NCBI GenBank assembly: GCA_903813345.2
Contig: CAIIXF020000006.1
Span: 8,236,989 to 8,300,988, forward strand
Length of the DNA: 64,000 nucleotides
Direction: 5' to 3'
Origin: Owenia fusiformis
Taxonomy: Eukaryota; Annelida; Polychaeta; Sabellida; Oweniidae
Under the pieces are notes generated by a model, which worked only from the letters and a program-made list of their open reading frames with translations, was not told the origin of the DNA and did no database searches. The position numbers were made by a program, and so were the translations under genes. Shown here piece by piece: positions 35,001-45,027 of the stretch (position 1 is its first letter; the number at the start of each line of letters is the position of its first letter).

Positions 35001-35122
35001 CGTTCTTTAAACATCTGTGCGAGTCCACACCTTCCTGTACCTACAACGTTCCATATTTAACGTTGCTACAACTTGAGACATATATTCTGACGACGTTATC
35101 ACAACGTAAAATTGTTAGCTGG
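32040..35122 (+). repeat. 190-bp tandem array, ACGT-rich (right array)
   Basis: The anchor GAGTCCACACCTTCCTGTAC recurs every 190 bp from 32741 to 35021 (13 phases), with older, diverged units back to about 32040. Many neighbouring units alternate CGAAGTCCTCGTTTAGG with TGACGTAATTGTTAAGG, giving a partial 380-bp higher-order pattern. Each unit has about nine ACGT cores (CAACGTT, CACGTAT, GACGTAA, TACGTT, GACGTAA, TACGTT, CACGTG, AACGTT). The unit is unrelated to the 119-bp unit except for this motif density. Non-coding. Confidence 0.95.
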
Positions 35123-35130
35123 GAGGTCCC

Positions 35131-35700
35131 AAGGCTATCATTTTTCCTTTCTAAGATATGTTAAAAATTCAATAATTGGCAACCCAATTAAATTACTAAG
35201 AATTTAAGGAAACCACCAATTGGTCACTCCTTTGTATTGCAAGCTTGATAAACAAAATATTTTGAATAAATGCGAAATACCAATAATAAATATGCTAATT
35301 TGCATATATGCACAATGTCTAAAAAGTTATCATTGTATCTTTTAACATTACCGTATATCTGACTGACCCTGAAACATTTTGGCTAATTTGCATATAATGC
35401 AGTACATTAAAATATAATAAATAATTCTTGTATCTTTTTACATTATCTTATTCATTGAGCCTGAAAACATGGGTATAGTACTGTAGTAAGTAAGGGCACA
35501 ACAATTGTGATGCTATCATTAATAATGGCTGCCCTTATTTACATATATCATTTCCCCTGAAATTAGTTATTTGTTGGCAACCCAATTAAATCAATAAAGA
35601 AACCCTTAACTAGTTAATTAGTAAGTAATTTTCAATGTATTACAAGCTTAATATGGAAAATATCTGAATAAATGCGATATTTCAATCATAAAATATGCTA
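35131..35700 (+). repeat. Repeat family R, tandem units
   Basis: 35168-35350 (GGCAACCCAATTAAATTACT...TATGCTAATTTGCATATATG) is repeated, diverged, at 35576-35720 (GGCAACCCAATTAAATCAAT...TATGCTAAGTTGCAATTATG), a period of about 410 bp. The TTACATTATCTTATTCATTG...GAAAACATGGG part recurs at 35430, 37330 and, left of the 11.2-kb block, at 23850. Confidence 0.65.
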
Positions 35701-37330
35701 AGTTGCAATTATGCACTCTATCTTATAAGTTATCAGACCCGTAAGACACCTTTCTCCAAGGGGGGGGGGGGGGTGCAGTTTTTAATGAAGAGAAAATGAA
35801 ATTCTCATTTTTCCGCGTAAATCAAAGCGGAGGGTGTGCTAGAAGGCAATATAATCAATTTAAAGAAATTCAGATTTTTTAATCATTTTCTTCTAAGGGG
35901 AGCGAGTGGGCAGCACAGGAAAATTTTACTAATTCAAGATGCTGTCTGATTAATTCTGAGATTGCTCCCCCCCCCTACTTTCACTTTCAAAGTGTATGAG
36001 TCAATAGAAAATGTGTTTTTTGGGAGGTGTCAAAGAGGATAAAAGGGTGAGGTGGAGATACCAAGGGGTTTTCCCTCAGAAACATTGACCATTTCAAGGT
36101 GCTATTTGATGATGTCTGAGCACTTTAAAAGTGTCTGAGATAATACATGAGATTCATAATATTTTCAATTGTTTTGTGGGGGTGTGATGGCTGACCAACT
36201 CTCCTAGAAAATTTTACAATTTTAATGATGATATTTGGTGCTTTCTGTTCACTTTTAAAGTGTACAAGTCAATAAAAGAAATGAACAACAATCACAATTT
36301 TTTCAAATTGTGGGAGTGCCAAAGGGGGAAGGGGTTTGCCAAAGGGGGAGGTAGGATCGGGGTGCCAAAGGGGGAGCAAGTGTTTATCCCCCATATCTGT
36401 CCCCCAGAAACATTGACCATATAAAAGTGCTATTTGATGAAGTCTGGGCACCTGAAATGTGTCTGAGACAATACATGAAATAAATTCAGAATTTTTGTCA
36501 ATTTTGTTTTGTGGGAGATGTGAGGGGTTGCCTACTTCCTTAGAAAATTCTATAATTTTAAGATGCTATTTGGTTCTTTCTGGGCACTGAGTCAATAAAA
36601 AAGATTAAATCATAATTTTTTTAGGGGGAAGGGGGGCGAAGGGGAGGTGGGATGAGGATGCCAGAGGGGGAGCAAGTGTTAGTCCCCCAGAAACATTGAC
36701 TATATCAAGGAGCCATTTGATGATGTCTGGGCACTTTAAAAGTGTCTGAGACAATACATAAAATAAATTCAGAACTTTTCAATTGTTAGTGTGTGGGTGT
36801 GAGGGGTGGCCCACTCCCCCTAGAAAATTTTACAATTTTAAGATGCTATTTGGTGCTTTTTGGACAGTTTAAAGGGAGTCAATTATAAAGATTAGAAAAA
36901 ATCATAATTTTTTCAATTTCTTTTTTTTTTGGGGGGGGGGTGTCCAACGGGGGATCCGGGGGAGGTGGGGTGAGGATGCAAGAGCGGGAGCAAGTGCTTG
37001 TCCCCAAGAAACATTGACTTTATCAAGGGGCTATTTGATGATGTCTGGGCACTTTAAAAGTGTCTGAGACAATACATAATAAATTCAGAATTTTTCAATT
37101 GTCTGTGTGGGGGTGTGAGGGGTGGCCCACTCCCCCTAGAAAATTGTACAATTTTAAGATGCTATTTGGTGCTTTCTGGACATTTTCAAAGTGTATGAGT
37201 CAATGGAAAAAAATTAGAGAGAAGAATATTTTTCAAGAAAAAATTCCCCAACTTTTTTGGGGGGGGGGGTTGTCAGAGGGGGATGCGTCGCACCCCCCTC
37301 CCCCATCTGACGGCCATGGTTATTCTTGTA
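35701..37330 (+). repeat. Degenerate G-rich tandem repeats, about 280-330 bp units
   Basis: AAACATTGAC recurs at 36080, 36408, 36691 and 37009, followed each time by CTATTTGATGATGTCTGGGCAC, GTGTCTGAGACAATACAT and a CCCACTCCCCCTAGAAAATT block. Runs of 9-14 G at about 35760, 36935 and 37259 could form quadruplexes. Short open frames here are chance. Confidence 0.8.
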
Positions 37331-37650
37331 TATTTTAACAATATCTTATTCATTAACCCTGAAAACACAAGTTTAGACAAATTAATTATGCTGCTTTCAT
37401 TTTTACATTTCAGGATATAGAAAACAATCAATATACTTCAGGCAACCCTTGTCGTCATATATTAACCAAAAAACATCGTGTTTTCAACAATTCATAGGTT
37501 CACTATAGGATGCATAGGAGTGACAAATGGACTACTATGGTATTAATGGTTGAGAAATAGGGATCAAAACCAGCTTTGGTTTTCTCCTATCAATGACCAT
37601 TTTGAATTATTGTGTTTTATGGATTAAGGCGACGGCTTGGCGAATACACT

Positions 37651-39793
37651 GCGTCGCGTGAGAATAACTTTGTACTAACTGCCATTTTCAAAAAAATTGA
37701 GATAGACATGGAATTTTACTATTTGAAACACAGGCTTTCATCTCAGATACATGCCCCATCTCAATTCCCTCTCATTAAGCTAGAATTCAGTGTGAAATTG
37801 TACCATCTCCAGACAAACAGCTAATTTCTAATTTCAAATTGTCATATCTGATATCAACTGTTTCAACCAATCAACTCTCTAAGAATTGGTCATGTGACTT
37901 GCAAAACTTGGAGTTATAACAATCTTATATTAAAACGAAGTATGCCAATATGCATGTTATTGTATCTAGAATGAAATAATGTTTTGTAACACAATACCAT
38001 GCCAGTTTGCATGCCTGGCCTTTAACGTTTTAGTTTTAGAACTATTACAAGTAGATCAAAAAAAATAAAATGATACTGTATGTGTAATCCCATGCATATT
38101 CAAATTATATGCCCTTAATTACTCTTTGTATTATGGATGCTCATTGGATTATTCATGGCCACATGATATGAAATAGAATTACTAATTTCCTCGAAAACCT
38201 AAATCCTTGCTACCAGGGAAGATGAAAAGTACAAATGACCAGTTAATTAGATCATGTGAGCAGTCTAAAGTACCCTTTATCTTCCCTGCTACCAGGTCTT
38301 ATAGGGGTTTGAATGGCCAAATGCAATAGAAATGCATATACGAAGCTGTCATCATTAAATGTTGAAAATGAAAGACTACTTATATATTTGTTTCTTCAAA
38401 TAGAGTACATAATAATAGGTTATATACTAGATATAGTAATCAAAACAAATAGTAACTGTCATATTTTGCACTACATTGCTCAAAGGCAATCACTGTCTGT
38501 ATACTATTGAAATCTATATCAATAAGGAGTTATCTTTATGTTAGTATAGTCCCTTAAAACACTTATTTTATTTTCTCTTCATCTATGATTTACTTTGCGC
38601 TTTTCACTGAACATCTGGGATCTTTTTAGTTATTTTATTACTAGTATGTTTTTCAGATTTGTCCTTTCTTTTTGCATTTTTGGGATCATTGTTTTTAGAT
38701 CATCTACATTTTATTTTGGAAAAGTAACAAATTGGTTCAATTTCTTTACAAAGAGCCACTCTTAGTCTCCACTTCTACAATTGCTTCAATTCCCAATTGT
38801 ACTCCACAGAGTAGCAAACAACAGAAAATGAATGGATTATGATAGCTGCATCCCAATGAACAAAATGTGATTACCTAAATCGAGGTTTCATCACTTTCAT
38901 TAATCTAAAATGAATTAGAAATTATTTTTCTATTTTCAAATTTCTTCCATGTGCATGTAATTAAAATTGGTTATGTCTTAGGCCCTAAGGATCTGAAACC
39001 GGCTGGTCAAAATGGAATTACGGACCAGTTGCAATGTTATTCTCCTATACCCAGTGAAAAAATCAACTGGTCTGTATCAAAAATAAGCTGATAATGACCA
39101 GCGGACCGGCCCTTAGGGGCTACATTGTAATGTGCTGGGAGGTTTAGGCTACAGGGTTTATACTGAGGGAAATATGTGGGGAACCGTATTGGCATCATTG
39201 GTTTCAATGCATTGTACTTCTGCCTTAGTTTCAAAGGCAATAAATTCTTTTTGAAGGGTGTCCTGAGATTCCAAAATTAAGAAATAATTGTACTTATTTG
39301 AGAAATTGATTTTAAAGTTTTATAAATTGAATTTTCTTTATTTTATTAAATAATATTCTTTGGTTTTTGAAGATTTTTTTACAAAGCAAAACATTATTTT
39401 TCATTCTAGATACAATAACATGCATATTGGCATACTTTGTTTTAATATAAGATTGTTATAACTCCAAGTTTTGCAAGTCACATGACCAATTCTTAGAGAG
39501 TTGATTGGGTGAAACAGTTGATATCAGATATGACAATTTGAAATTAGAAATAAGCTGTTATTCCGGTGGGAAATTGTATCAACTCCATTTCCATAGTTTT
39601 AAAAAAGGATCTTGTAAATTGTTTCAAGATATGATATTTCATATAAGATATCTCTAGGGTGAGACCAGGTGACATACAAAAAATCAAGTTTCACATAGCA
39701 ATACTAAGTAAGATACAGACCTCTAAACTTTCAAACCTTGATTTCTCAGTTCCGTAAAAATGTGAGATAGTACAAAGTTATTCTCATGCGACG
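37651..39793. repeat. 2.1-kb foldback element
   Basis: The left arm 37651-38000 and right arm 39380-39793 are inverted copies: GTCGCGTGAGAATAACTTTG outermost, then CAAATTGTCATATCTGATAT, CATGTGACTTGCAAAACTTG and AGTATGCCAATATGCATGTT. The right arm is longer because it keeps a segment lost or changed on the left (39590-39760). The interior 38000-39380 is non-coding. Confidence 0.85.
38996..39114. repeat. Small inverted-repeat element inside the foldback
   Basis: GAAACCGGCTGGTCA and TGACCAGCGGACCGGCC are inverted, as are GGACCAGTTG and CAACTGGTC nearer the centre. A MITE-sized nested insertion. Confidence 0.55.
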
Positions 39794-39910
39794 ACTGTTG
39801 CTCATGAATATGGAATATTAGATTTTGCAGCTCGGAATTCAAGTTTTGGAGTAAGAGAACATTTATTTGGAGTCGTTCAGACATTTATTTTCAAGGCAAA
39901 TCATGCCATA

Positions 39911-40934
39911 TACGAGGGTTGATCCAAAAGTTCCGAACCGTTTGCTCTAAAAATCTTAATATTTTATGAATATTGTCCATATTTGGCCACAACCACCCCA
40001 TATGTAGTAGTTTCATTTTGTGTAAATATAAGCAATAAATTTGACCAGCAACATAGGTGTCTGGTTACCATAGCAACATGACAACAGGGTAGGTGGAGCT
40101 GGAATAAATTAGACTTTATTTCGAATTTCAGTAATTGAAGAGCTATTTCAGATCATTTCAATTTGTGGAGTTTCACTCCCATAAAATCTCATACAATCAT
40201 TCGCCTTCAAAATAGTCACCACCATGTGCTACACATTTCTTACAACGTTTCAACCAGTCCTGAAATACATGGTGAAGTCAACCTTTAGCTGTAGCATAAA
40301 CGCTATTAGTAAATGCCTGAATAAAGTCAGCTTCGCCATCGAAATGGATACCATACAGTGGTTTCTTGGCCTCAGGAAACATACAAAAGTCACATGTTGG
40401 CATATCAGGAGAATATGGCAGATGGGGCTGAAGTTGGGCCTGGAAGCACTCGTGTATTGCATCTGTTGTAACATTGGCTCTGTGGGCTGCAGTATTACCA
40501 TGGTGAAAGTATAAATTCCCAAGGAGATCTGGTCGTTTTTTTCTCATAGCATCTTTAAGATCTTTCTTCAGCACCTGGTACACATTTTTAAACTGAGTAA
40601 CTGTCATACCTAATTGATTGACTCAAAATAGATCAGCATACTTCATAAAAGTAATCAAGTTTACAACTTTATAAATGAGTGATAAGGTTTTGTAACTGAC
40701 CCTTGAATAATAAGCTCCATTGACGGTGACTCCAGTTGCCACAGAGTGAACCAGGATAACTGTGTCGTACTCTTGCTCCACCTACCCTGTTGTCATGTTG
40801 CTATGGTAACCAGACACCTATGTTGCTGGTCAAATTTATTGCTTATTTTTACACAAATTGAAACTAATATATATGGGGTGGTTGTGGCCAAATATGAACA
40901 ATATTCATAAAGTATTAAGATTTTTAGAGCAAAC
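39911..40934 (-). mobile_element. Mariner element, defective
   Basis: The left end TACGAGGGTTGATCCAAAAG is a classic mariner terminus. About 185 bp of the left end (through CAGACACCTATGTTGCTGG and its mirror) reappears inverted at about 40780-40934, but the right copy lacks the outermost 30 bp or so. The minus strand between carries a transposase relic (separate entry). A truncated right end plus a broken gene means it is immobile. Confidence 0.85.
40197..40770 (-). pseudogene. Mariner transposase pseudogene
   Basis: On the minus strand, GVTVNGAYYS, KDLKDAMRKKRPDL, FHHGNTAAHRA, LPYSPDMPTCDFCMFPEAKK and a C-terminal GGDYFEGE match mariner transposases in order. Breaks: an insertion of about 100 bp between the YYS and LKKDL segments; the second catalytic aspartate (usual HQDN or HHDN) is now glycine; a TGA follows ATAKG where tryptophan is usual. 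The third aspartate (PTCDF) remains. N-terminal parts are missing. This is a DD34D-type relic. Confidence 0.85.
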
Positions 40935-41113
40935 ATCTACAAATCAACATTTTTTCTGAGAAAAAATATTTACATTTAAATTTTGAAAATTACTGTTATT
41001 TAATCAGGGGTAGGCTTAGAATTTTTAGCATTTTCAAAACACTCTGATCCAAATCGTCATGTAAAACAGATCAAACAGGATAAGCATCTGGTCATGAAGA
41101 TTGAAGTGTCCTA

Positions 41114-42073
41114 CAGGGTGTCCAAAAAAAACAGGACCGTAAGAAAGTTGAATAACTCGGTCAATTTTGCATATTTTGCCTTGAAATTTCAGAATTATTT
41201 AGTTCATTCAATGTGAATTTTGTTGTGAAACTTTGATAATAATCTATCAATTGAGTCAAAAACAACAGCTCCTTACAAAACATGCCTCAAATGTGCACCT
41301 CTTATCTCTATGCACAATTCAATCCGGCGAACAAAGTTGTTGATGATCCTCCTACACACATGTCTTTCTGAATGGACAAGTTTGTTCAAAGAACAATTGC
41401 AACTGGGGCTAACATCCTCCTGATGAAGTGTTACAGCATCCATTGCATTCTGAACAATGCACTCCCTGGGTGGCAATGAGGAAACATGGAATCATCAGTC
41501 CCTTTTGGTTCGAAGGTGACTGGGGACGTGCTATCACCATGAACAAGGACCAGTAAGTTCTCACCAAGCTTTGGTGAGGTCTCTAAGCACCAGAAGGGGC
41601 ATCTAAGGAGATAATTAAGCAGTGGTTTCAACAAGCCAATACCACCCAACACTGCAATTGATATGCTGAAATGGTTTAGGCAATGCTTTGGTGGTCAGCT
41701 CATCAGTTGCAGAACGCAAACCATATGGGCACCTCATTCGCCTGATCTAAATACCCCAAATTTTTATCTTTGAGGATTTCTCAAAGCCAATGTGTATACT
41801 GACAGGCCCCTGACAATCTTAAGAGGGCAATAACTACCCCAATATTTACCATCCACATTAATGTGTTTAGGTCAGGGTCATTAACAACTTTGTTCAGGAT
41901 TCGTTTGTGCATAGAGAGAAGTGCCCACTTTGAGCATGTTTTGTAAAGGACATCAAACTTTCAGAACAAATTCACATTGAATGAACTAAATAAATATAAA
42001 ATTGCAAGGCAAAATATGCAAAATTGACTGACTTATTCAACTTTCTTACGATCCTGTTTTATTGGACACCCTG
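41114..42073. mobile_element. Tc1/mariner-type element with two inward-inverted 3' halves
   Basis: Bounded by TA on both sides (41112-41113, 42074-42075) and by about 66-bp inverted ends starting CAGGGTGTCCAAAAAAAACA. The inverted similarity continues past the termini into coding sequence. The minus strand at 41273-41360 ends NNFVRRIELCIEIRGAHLRH, while the plus strand at about 41885-41950 ends with the same region (AACAACTTTGTTC...GCATGTTTTGTAA). The plus strand also has WAPHSPDLNTPNFYL, a stop, then GFLKANVY, a transposase DDE-region motif. So both ends derive from the 3' end of a transposase gene. Confidence 0.75.
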
Positions 42074-42591
42074 TATATCCAATGATAGCACTAATATGCG
42101 TTATGTCCTCCTTGTACTACAATCGGAACATCAGCCCTACGGGACCAGCTATGAATGGAACATTTGACCTTTCTAAGTGAATATTAGAATGGTGCATTAC
42201 GTGCACATGTTATGATCGCCCTATCATGTAACTTTATAATTCAAACAGTGTGGCAAGAGATGCAACTTGACTTTATTTTCAATAACTCCAAATATTCATA
42301 TTCCTCACTCTTCCGAGATGTTGCATCCAGTTGTTGCTGAATTCATTTTTCAAAAAATTCTTCATAATTGTCGGGATATTAGATCAAGAACACGACCACA
42401 CTTCAAAAGCAATTACTTTTTGCATATTGTATATAAAAAGCTTTGAATAAATCAAGAATCGTTAATACTAAAATAACATTTGTACAAATAAAAGAAATCA
42501 TAAAATATAAAATCAATGACGAACGAAATATTGCAAACTTAAATGGTACACTGGAAAGTTAATTCGGCGAGATATATGGATATTTTATATA

Positions 42592-43390
42592 TATACTATA
42601 TGCTCTAATTTTATCAATAATTGATATTTTTCCATGAAATTTCCAGTAAATGTTCCTTGGAGACATTTTGATCATTCTACAAATTTCCATGTTGACTGAT
42701 TAAACGATATTCATGTTATAATAAAATCAAGTTGGTGAGTTTGGGTAGGGTGGGGCAGGTTAAACAGTCACGTCAAAGGAATAAAAAATTGAAAATATGA
42801 AATAATTAATCAACACATACCATTTTGAGTAGCAATAAGAAGTATGCTCAAAAATACATTTTAAGATACTAAATTACTATGAGCACATCCTACATTTAAT
42901 GGATGTATATTGCACAGTGTCCCATTTCACATTTTCTCAAAATATTGCCCTTTGCATGTTATGTACTTTAGATGCCTGTCGGGTCAAACACTTTTGGCAA
43001 TTTCTTCCACCTTGACTTGTGGAGTTTTTACCTCCCATGTTTGGAGTTGTCATCCAGGGTCCAGTCATCTCTTTTAAATCTCTTCTGCCACCTCATAATT
43101 GTAGCTCTATCTGTAATATAGTTCTATATTATACTTTCTTCATTGTACAGCATACGTCATGCGTGGCTTTGTGTCAAGGTGAAGTATGAAATTAGACCAC
43201 CCAACACAAGGCCTTATGTTATCAGGTGATAATTGCAGCCATATTTGCAATTTCTCGACAGTGACTGTATTCGAATTTGTGACTATTGAACAGTGGTATA
43301 ATGACATCACAGTGTAAAATGTCATTATTTGTACTTGGTTCACATCATGCTGAATAAATTAAACAATTTCCAAAACATTTTGATCACTTA
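42592..43390 (-). mobile_element. Mariner-like element, copy related to 63187-64000
   Basis: CTATATGCTCTAATTTTATC onward, then CATGAAATTTYCAGTARATG, TTGGCAATTTCTTCCAC and CATGTTTGGAGTTGTCATC, match 63211-63890. The minus strand encodes IMRWQKRFKRDDWTLDDNSK, like the helix-turn-helix region of mariner transposases, then a stop. It keeps about 90 bp (about 43180-43270) absent from the other copy and lacks clear termini. Confidence 0.65.
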
Positions 43391-43984
43391 AAAGAAAGAT
43401 ATATTAATAAGATAACACTTTGGATCTTTTCATAATAAGAAAAATACACGAATTCGCGGAAATTTCTTCCACCTTAAAGGCATATTACTCCCCACCTACG
43501 TTCACCCCCCCTCCGTTTAATTTAGTTATTTTTGATTATTTTTCATGTAATGTATGGAAAGTTATTTTTTTAAAAACAGCAATGACATTAAATTTTTTGA
43601 TAAAAACGTCACTTATAAGTATTTATTACAGGTCGTGTAGACCATTCTTGCTTAATTTATAGCAAAAACATTGGCATTTGCACATTGGTGACGCCGTGCA
43701 TTTTTAAATAGATCTTATATTCTAGAAACTCATCCGTTCAAAATAATCCTAGAAAACCTAACATATTTTCTCGTGTCGTGCGCCCATTCATTCAGCAATT
43801 CAAAATAAATCTTTCTTGTGAAAATCAGCTACTCCCCCCGTTCATTTCCGATAACGGGGCGTGATATTGTGTAGAGATTTCTTTTAAAATCATTTTTGAA
43901 TAATTCTTGAAAATCGCCCTTGCTGAAATTCTCCGTAACTTCAACAAGTTCTAAGCGAAAAATACAATAAACGAATGCAGAGTT
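43391..43984. other. Spacer upstream of the kinase-like pseudogene
   Basis: No gene or repeat recognised. Two short motifs recur (ATTACTCCCCACCTACGTTCA and CTACTCCCCCCGTTCATTTC), possibly ends of a small element. The open frame at 43420-43662 has no recognisable domain. Confidence 0.3.
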
Positions 43985-44736
43985 ATGTTGTTTGAACTAC
44001 ATGTATATTATAAACATTCTAAATTCATAATAGAGCATGATCACATACACGCCCCCAGCCATATGAACGCATCAACTCTCCACCACATTGGAGAAGGTGG
44101 CTTCGGGAAGGTGGACGCGTGCAAAGTTCTCAAGCAAAAGAAGGACTTTCTGGAAGAGCTGCGCTACCTAATTGCTGTACAGATAGAGCACATCGACAGT
44201 CTTCAACGCCTCATTTCTTTCAACGTTAAAGACAAGGTAATCGTCTCAAACCTTGTGGAGTACGACAATCACACCTAGTCGTCTCTATGGCATGGCGTTT
44301 CCGATCCAGAAGAGTATGACCTACAAACCAAAGACTATCTTCATCAACTGCGTAGGTCCATCCATGCCGTAAAACACATCCACAGCCAGCTTGGAATCCT
44401 CCACAACGATCTCAAGACCGACATCTTCGTCATGAAATCACGCACTGCAGGCGTTCTTATAGACTTTAACGTGGCGTACTCATACTTAGCCCATTCACTT
44501 GTTCTCGGGTCAATTCGAATCAGATCTGGATTGCACCAGAAGTTCGGGAAGCCAGATCACCAGTGAGCATCGCCAGTGACATCTACTCAATAGGAGTTGC
44601 GTTCGAGGATATCTTATCCCTCGTTGATGATTGCTGTCTCCGCTCAACGATTACCGCCTGTTCAGAGCCTGAAGCTTTTGACCGCCCTGGAATTGGTTTC
44701 CTCGATGAAATTCTTTGTGACATTTTAGCTAGTTAA
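43985..44736 (+). pseudogene. Protein-kinase-like gene, broken
   Basis: Kinase motifs appear in order without introns: glycine loop IGEGGFGKV, an ACK that may be the ATP lysine, HIHSQLGILHNDLKTDIFV (catalytic loop, HND for HRD), VLIDFN (DFN for DFG), WIAPEV (APE motif), SDIYSIGV, then FDRPGI near the end. Two lesions break it: a TAG at 44276-44278 after VEYDNHT, and a frameshift in the activation segment (about 44490-44526) that moves APE onwards into another frame ending at TAA 44734-44736. G+C is higher than its surroundings and there are no introns, which suggests a retrocopy or a member of an intronless family. Substrate and family unknown. Confidence 0.8.
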
Positions 44737-45027
44737 TGCCAAGAGGACTGATCTATTTTATTCATAAAATTGTAAAATATTATGTAGCCTACTCTGTAAT
44801 AACTGTAGGCTGTGTAATTGAGAAATATATTGAAATATATATGCATTTATATATATACATGCCCAATATCTAAACAATTTGAGAATAGAATACAAAGAAC
44901 ATCCCTGAAAATTTTTAATCATTCCATTAACTGGTGTGCACGGAAACGTGTAGATAAGACTTTACAGACAAGATTTGAGAACGGAAAATCCTAAAGGCTA
45001 CCTTAAAATCAAAATTCTATTTCAGGG
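44737..45027. other. Spacer, nothing recognised
   Basis: AT-rich 3' flank of the kinase-like pseudogene. Confidence 0.3.

Larger units (their letters stand above)
23893..35131. mobile_element. Candidate 11.2-kb array-flanked insertion
   Basis: Three observations suggest one inserted unit. The ends are short imperfect inverted repeats: CTCCCAGCAAAC at 23894-23905, against GTTAGCTGGGAG at about 35119-35130. Both ends are long tandem arrays rich in ACGT. The outer flanks appear to be the two halves of one repeat-R unit: AACATGGGT on the left and GGCTATCATTTTT on the right, which lie about 46 bp apart in the intact unit at 35460-35520. Flanking GGTCTCCA and GGTCCCA could be a decayed target duplication. 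No transposase is visible in the 5.9-kb interior, so the unit would be non-autonomous or of unknown type. Confidence 0.45.

Noticed and set aside
23894-35122. CRISPR-like array in the 119-bp or 190-bp repeats
   Set aside because: Whole units repeat, without unique spacers, and the DNA is clearly from an animal. These are satellite-type arrays.
23894-35122. Hammerhead ribozyme in the tandem units
   Set aside because: No CTGATGA plus GAAA core with suitable stems was found in either unit.
40224-40522. Two other frames of 96 and 90 codons overlapping the mariner relic
   Set aside because: They are shadows of the transposase frame on the minus strand.
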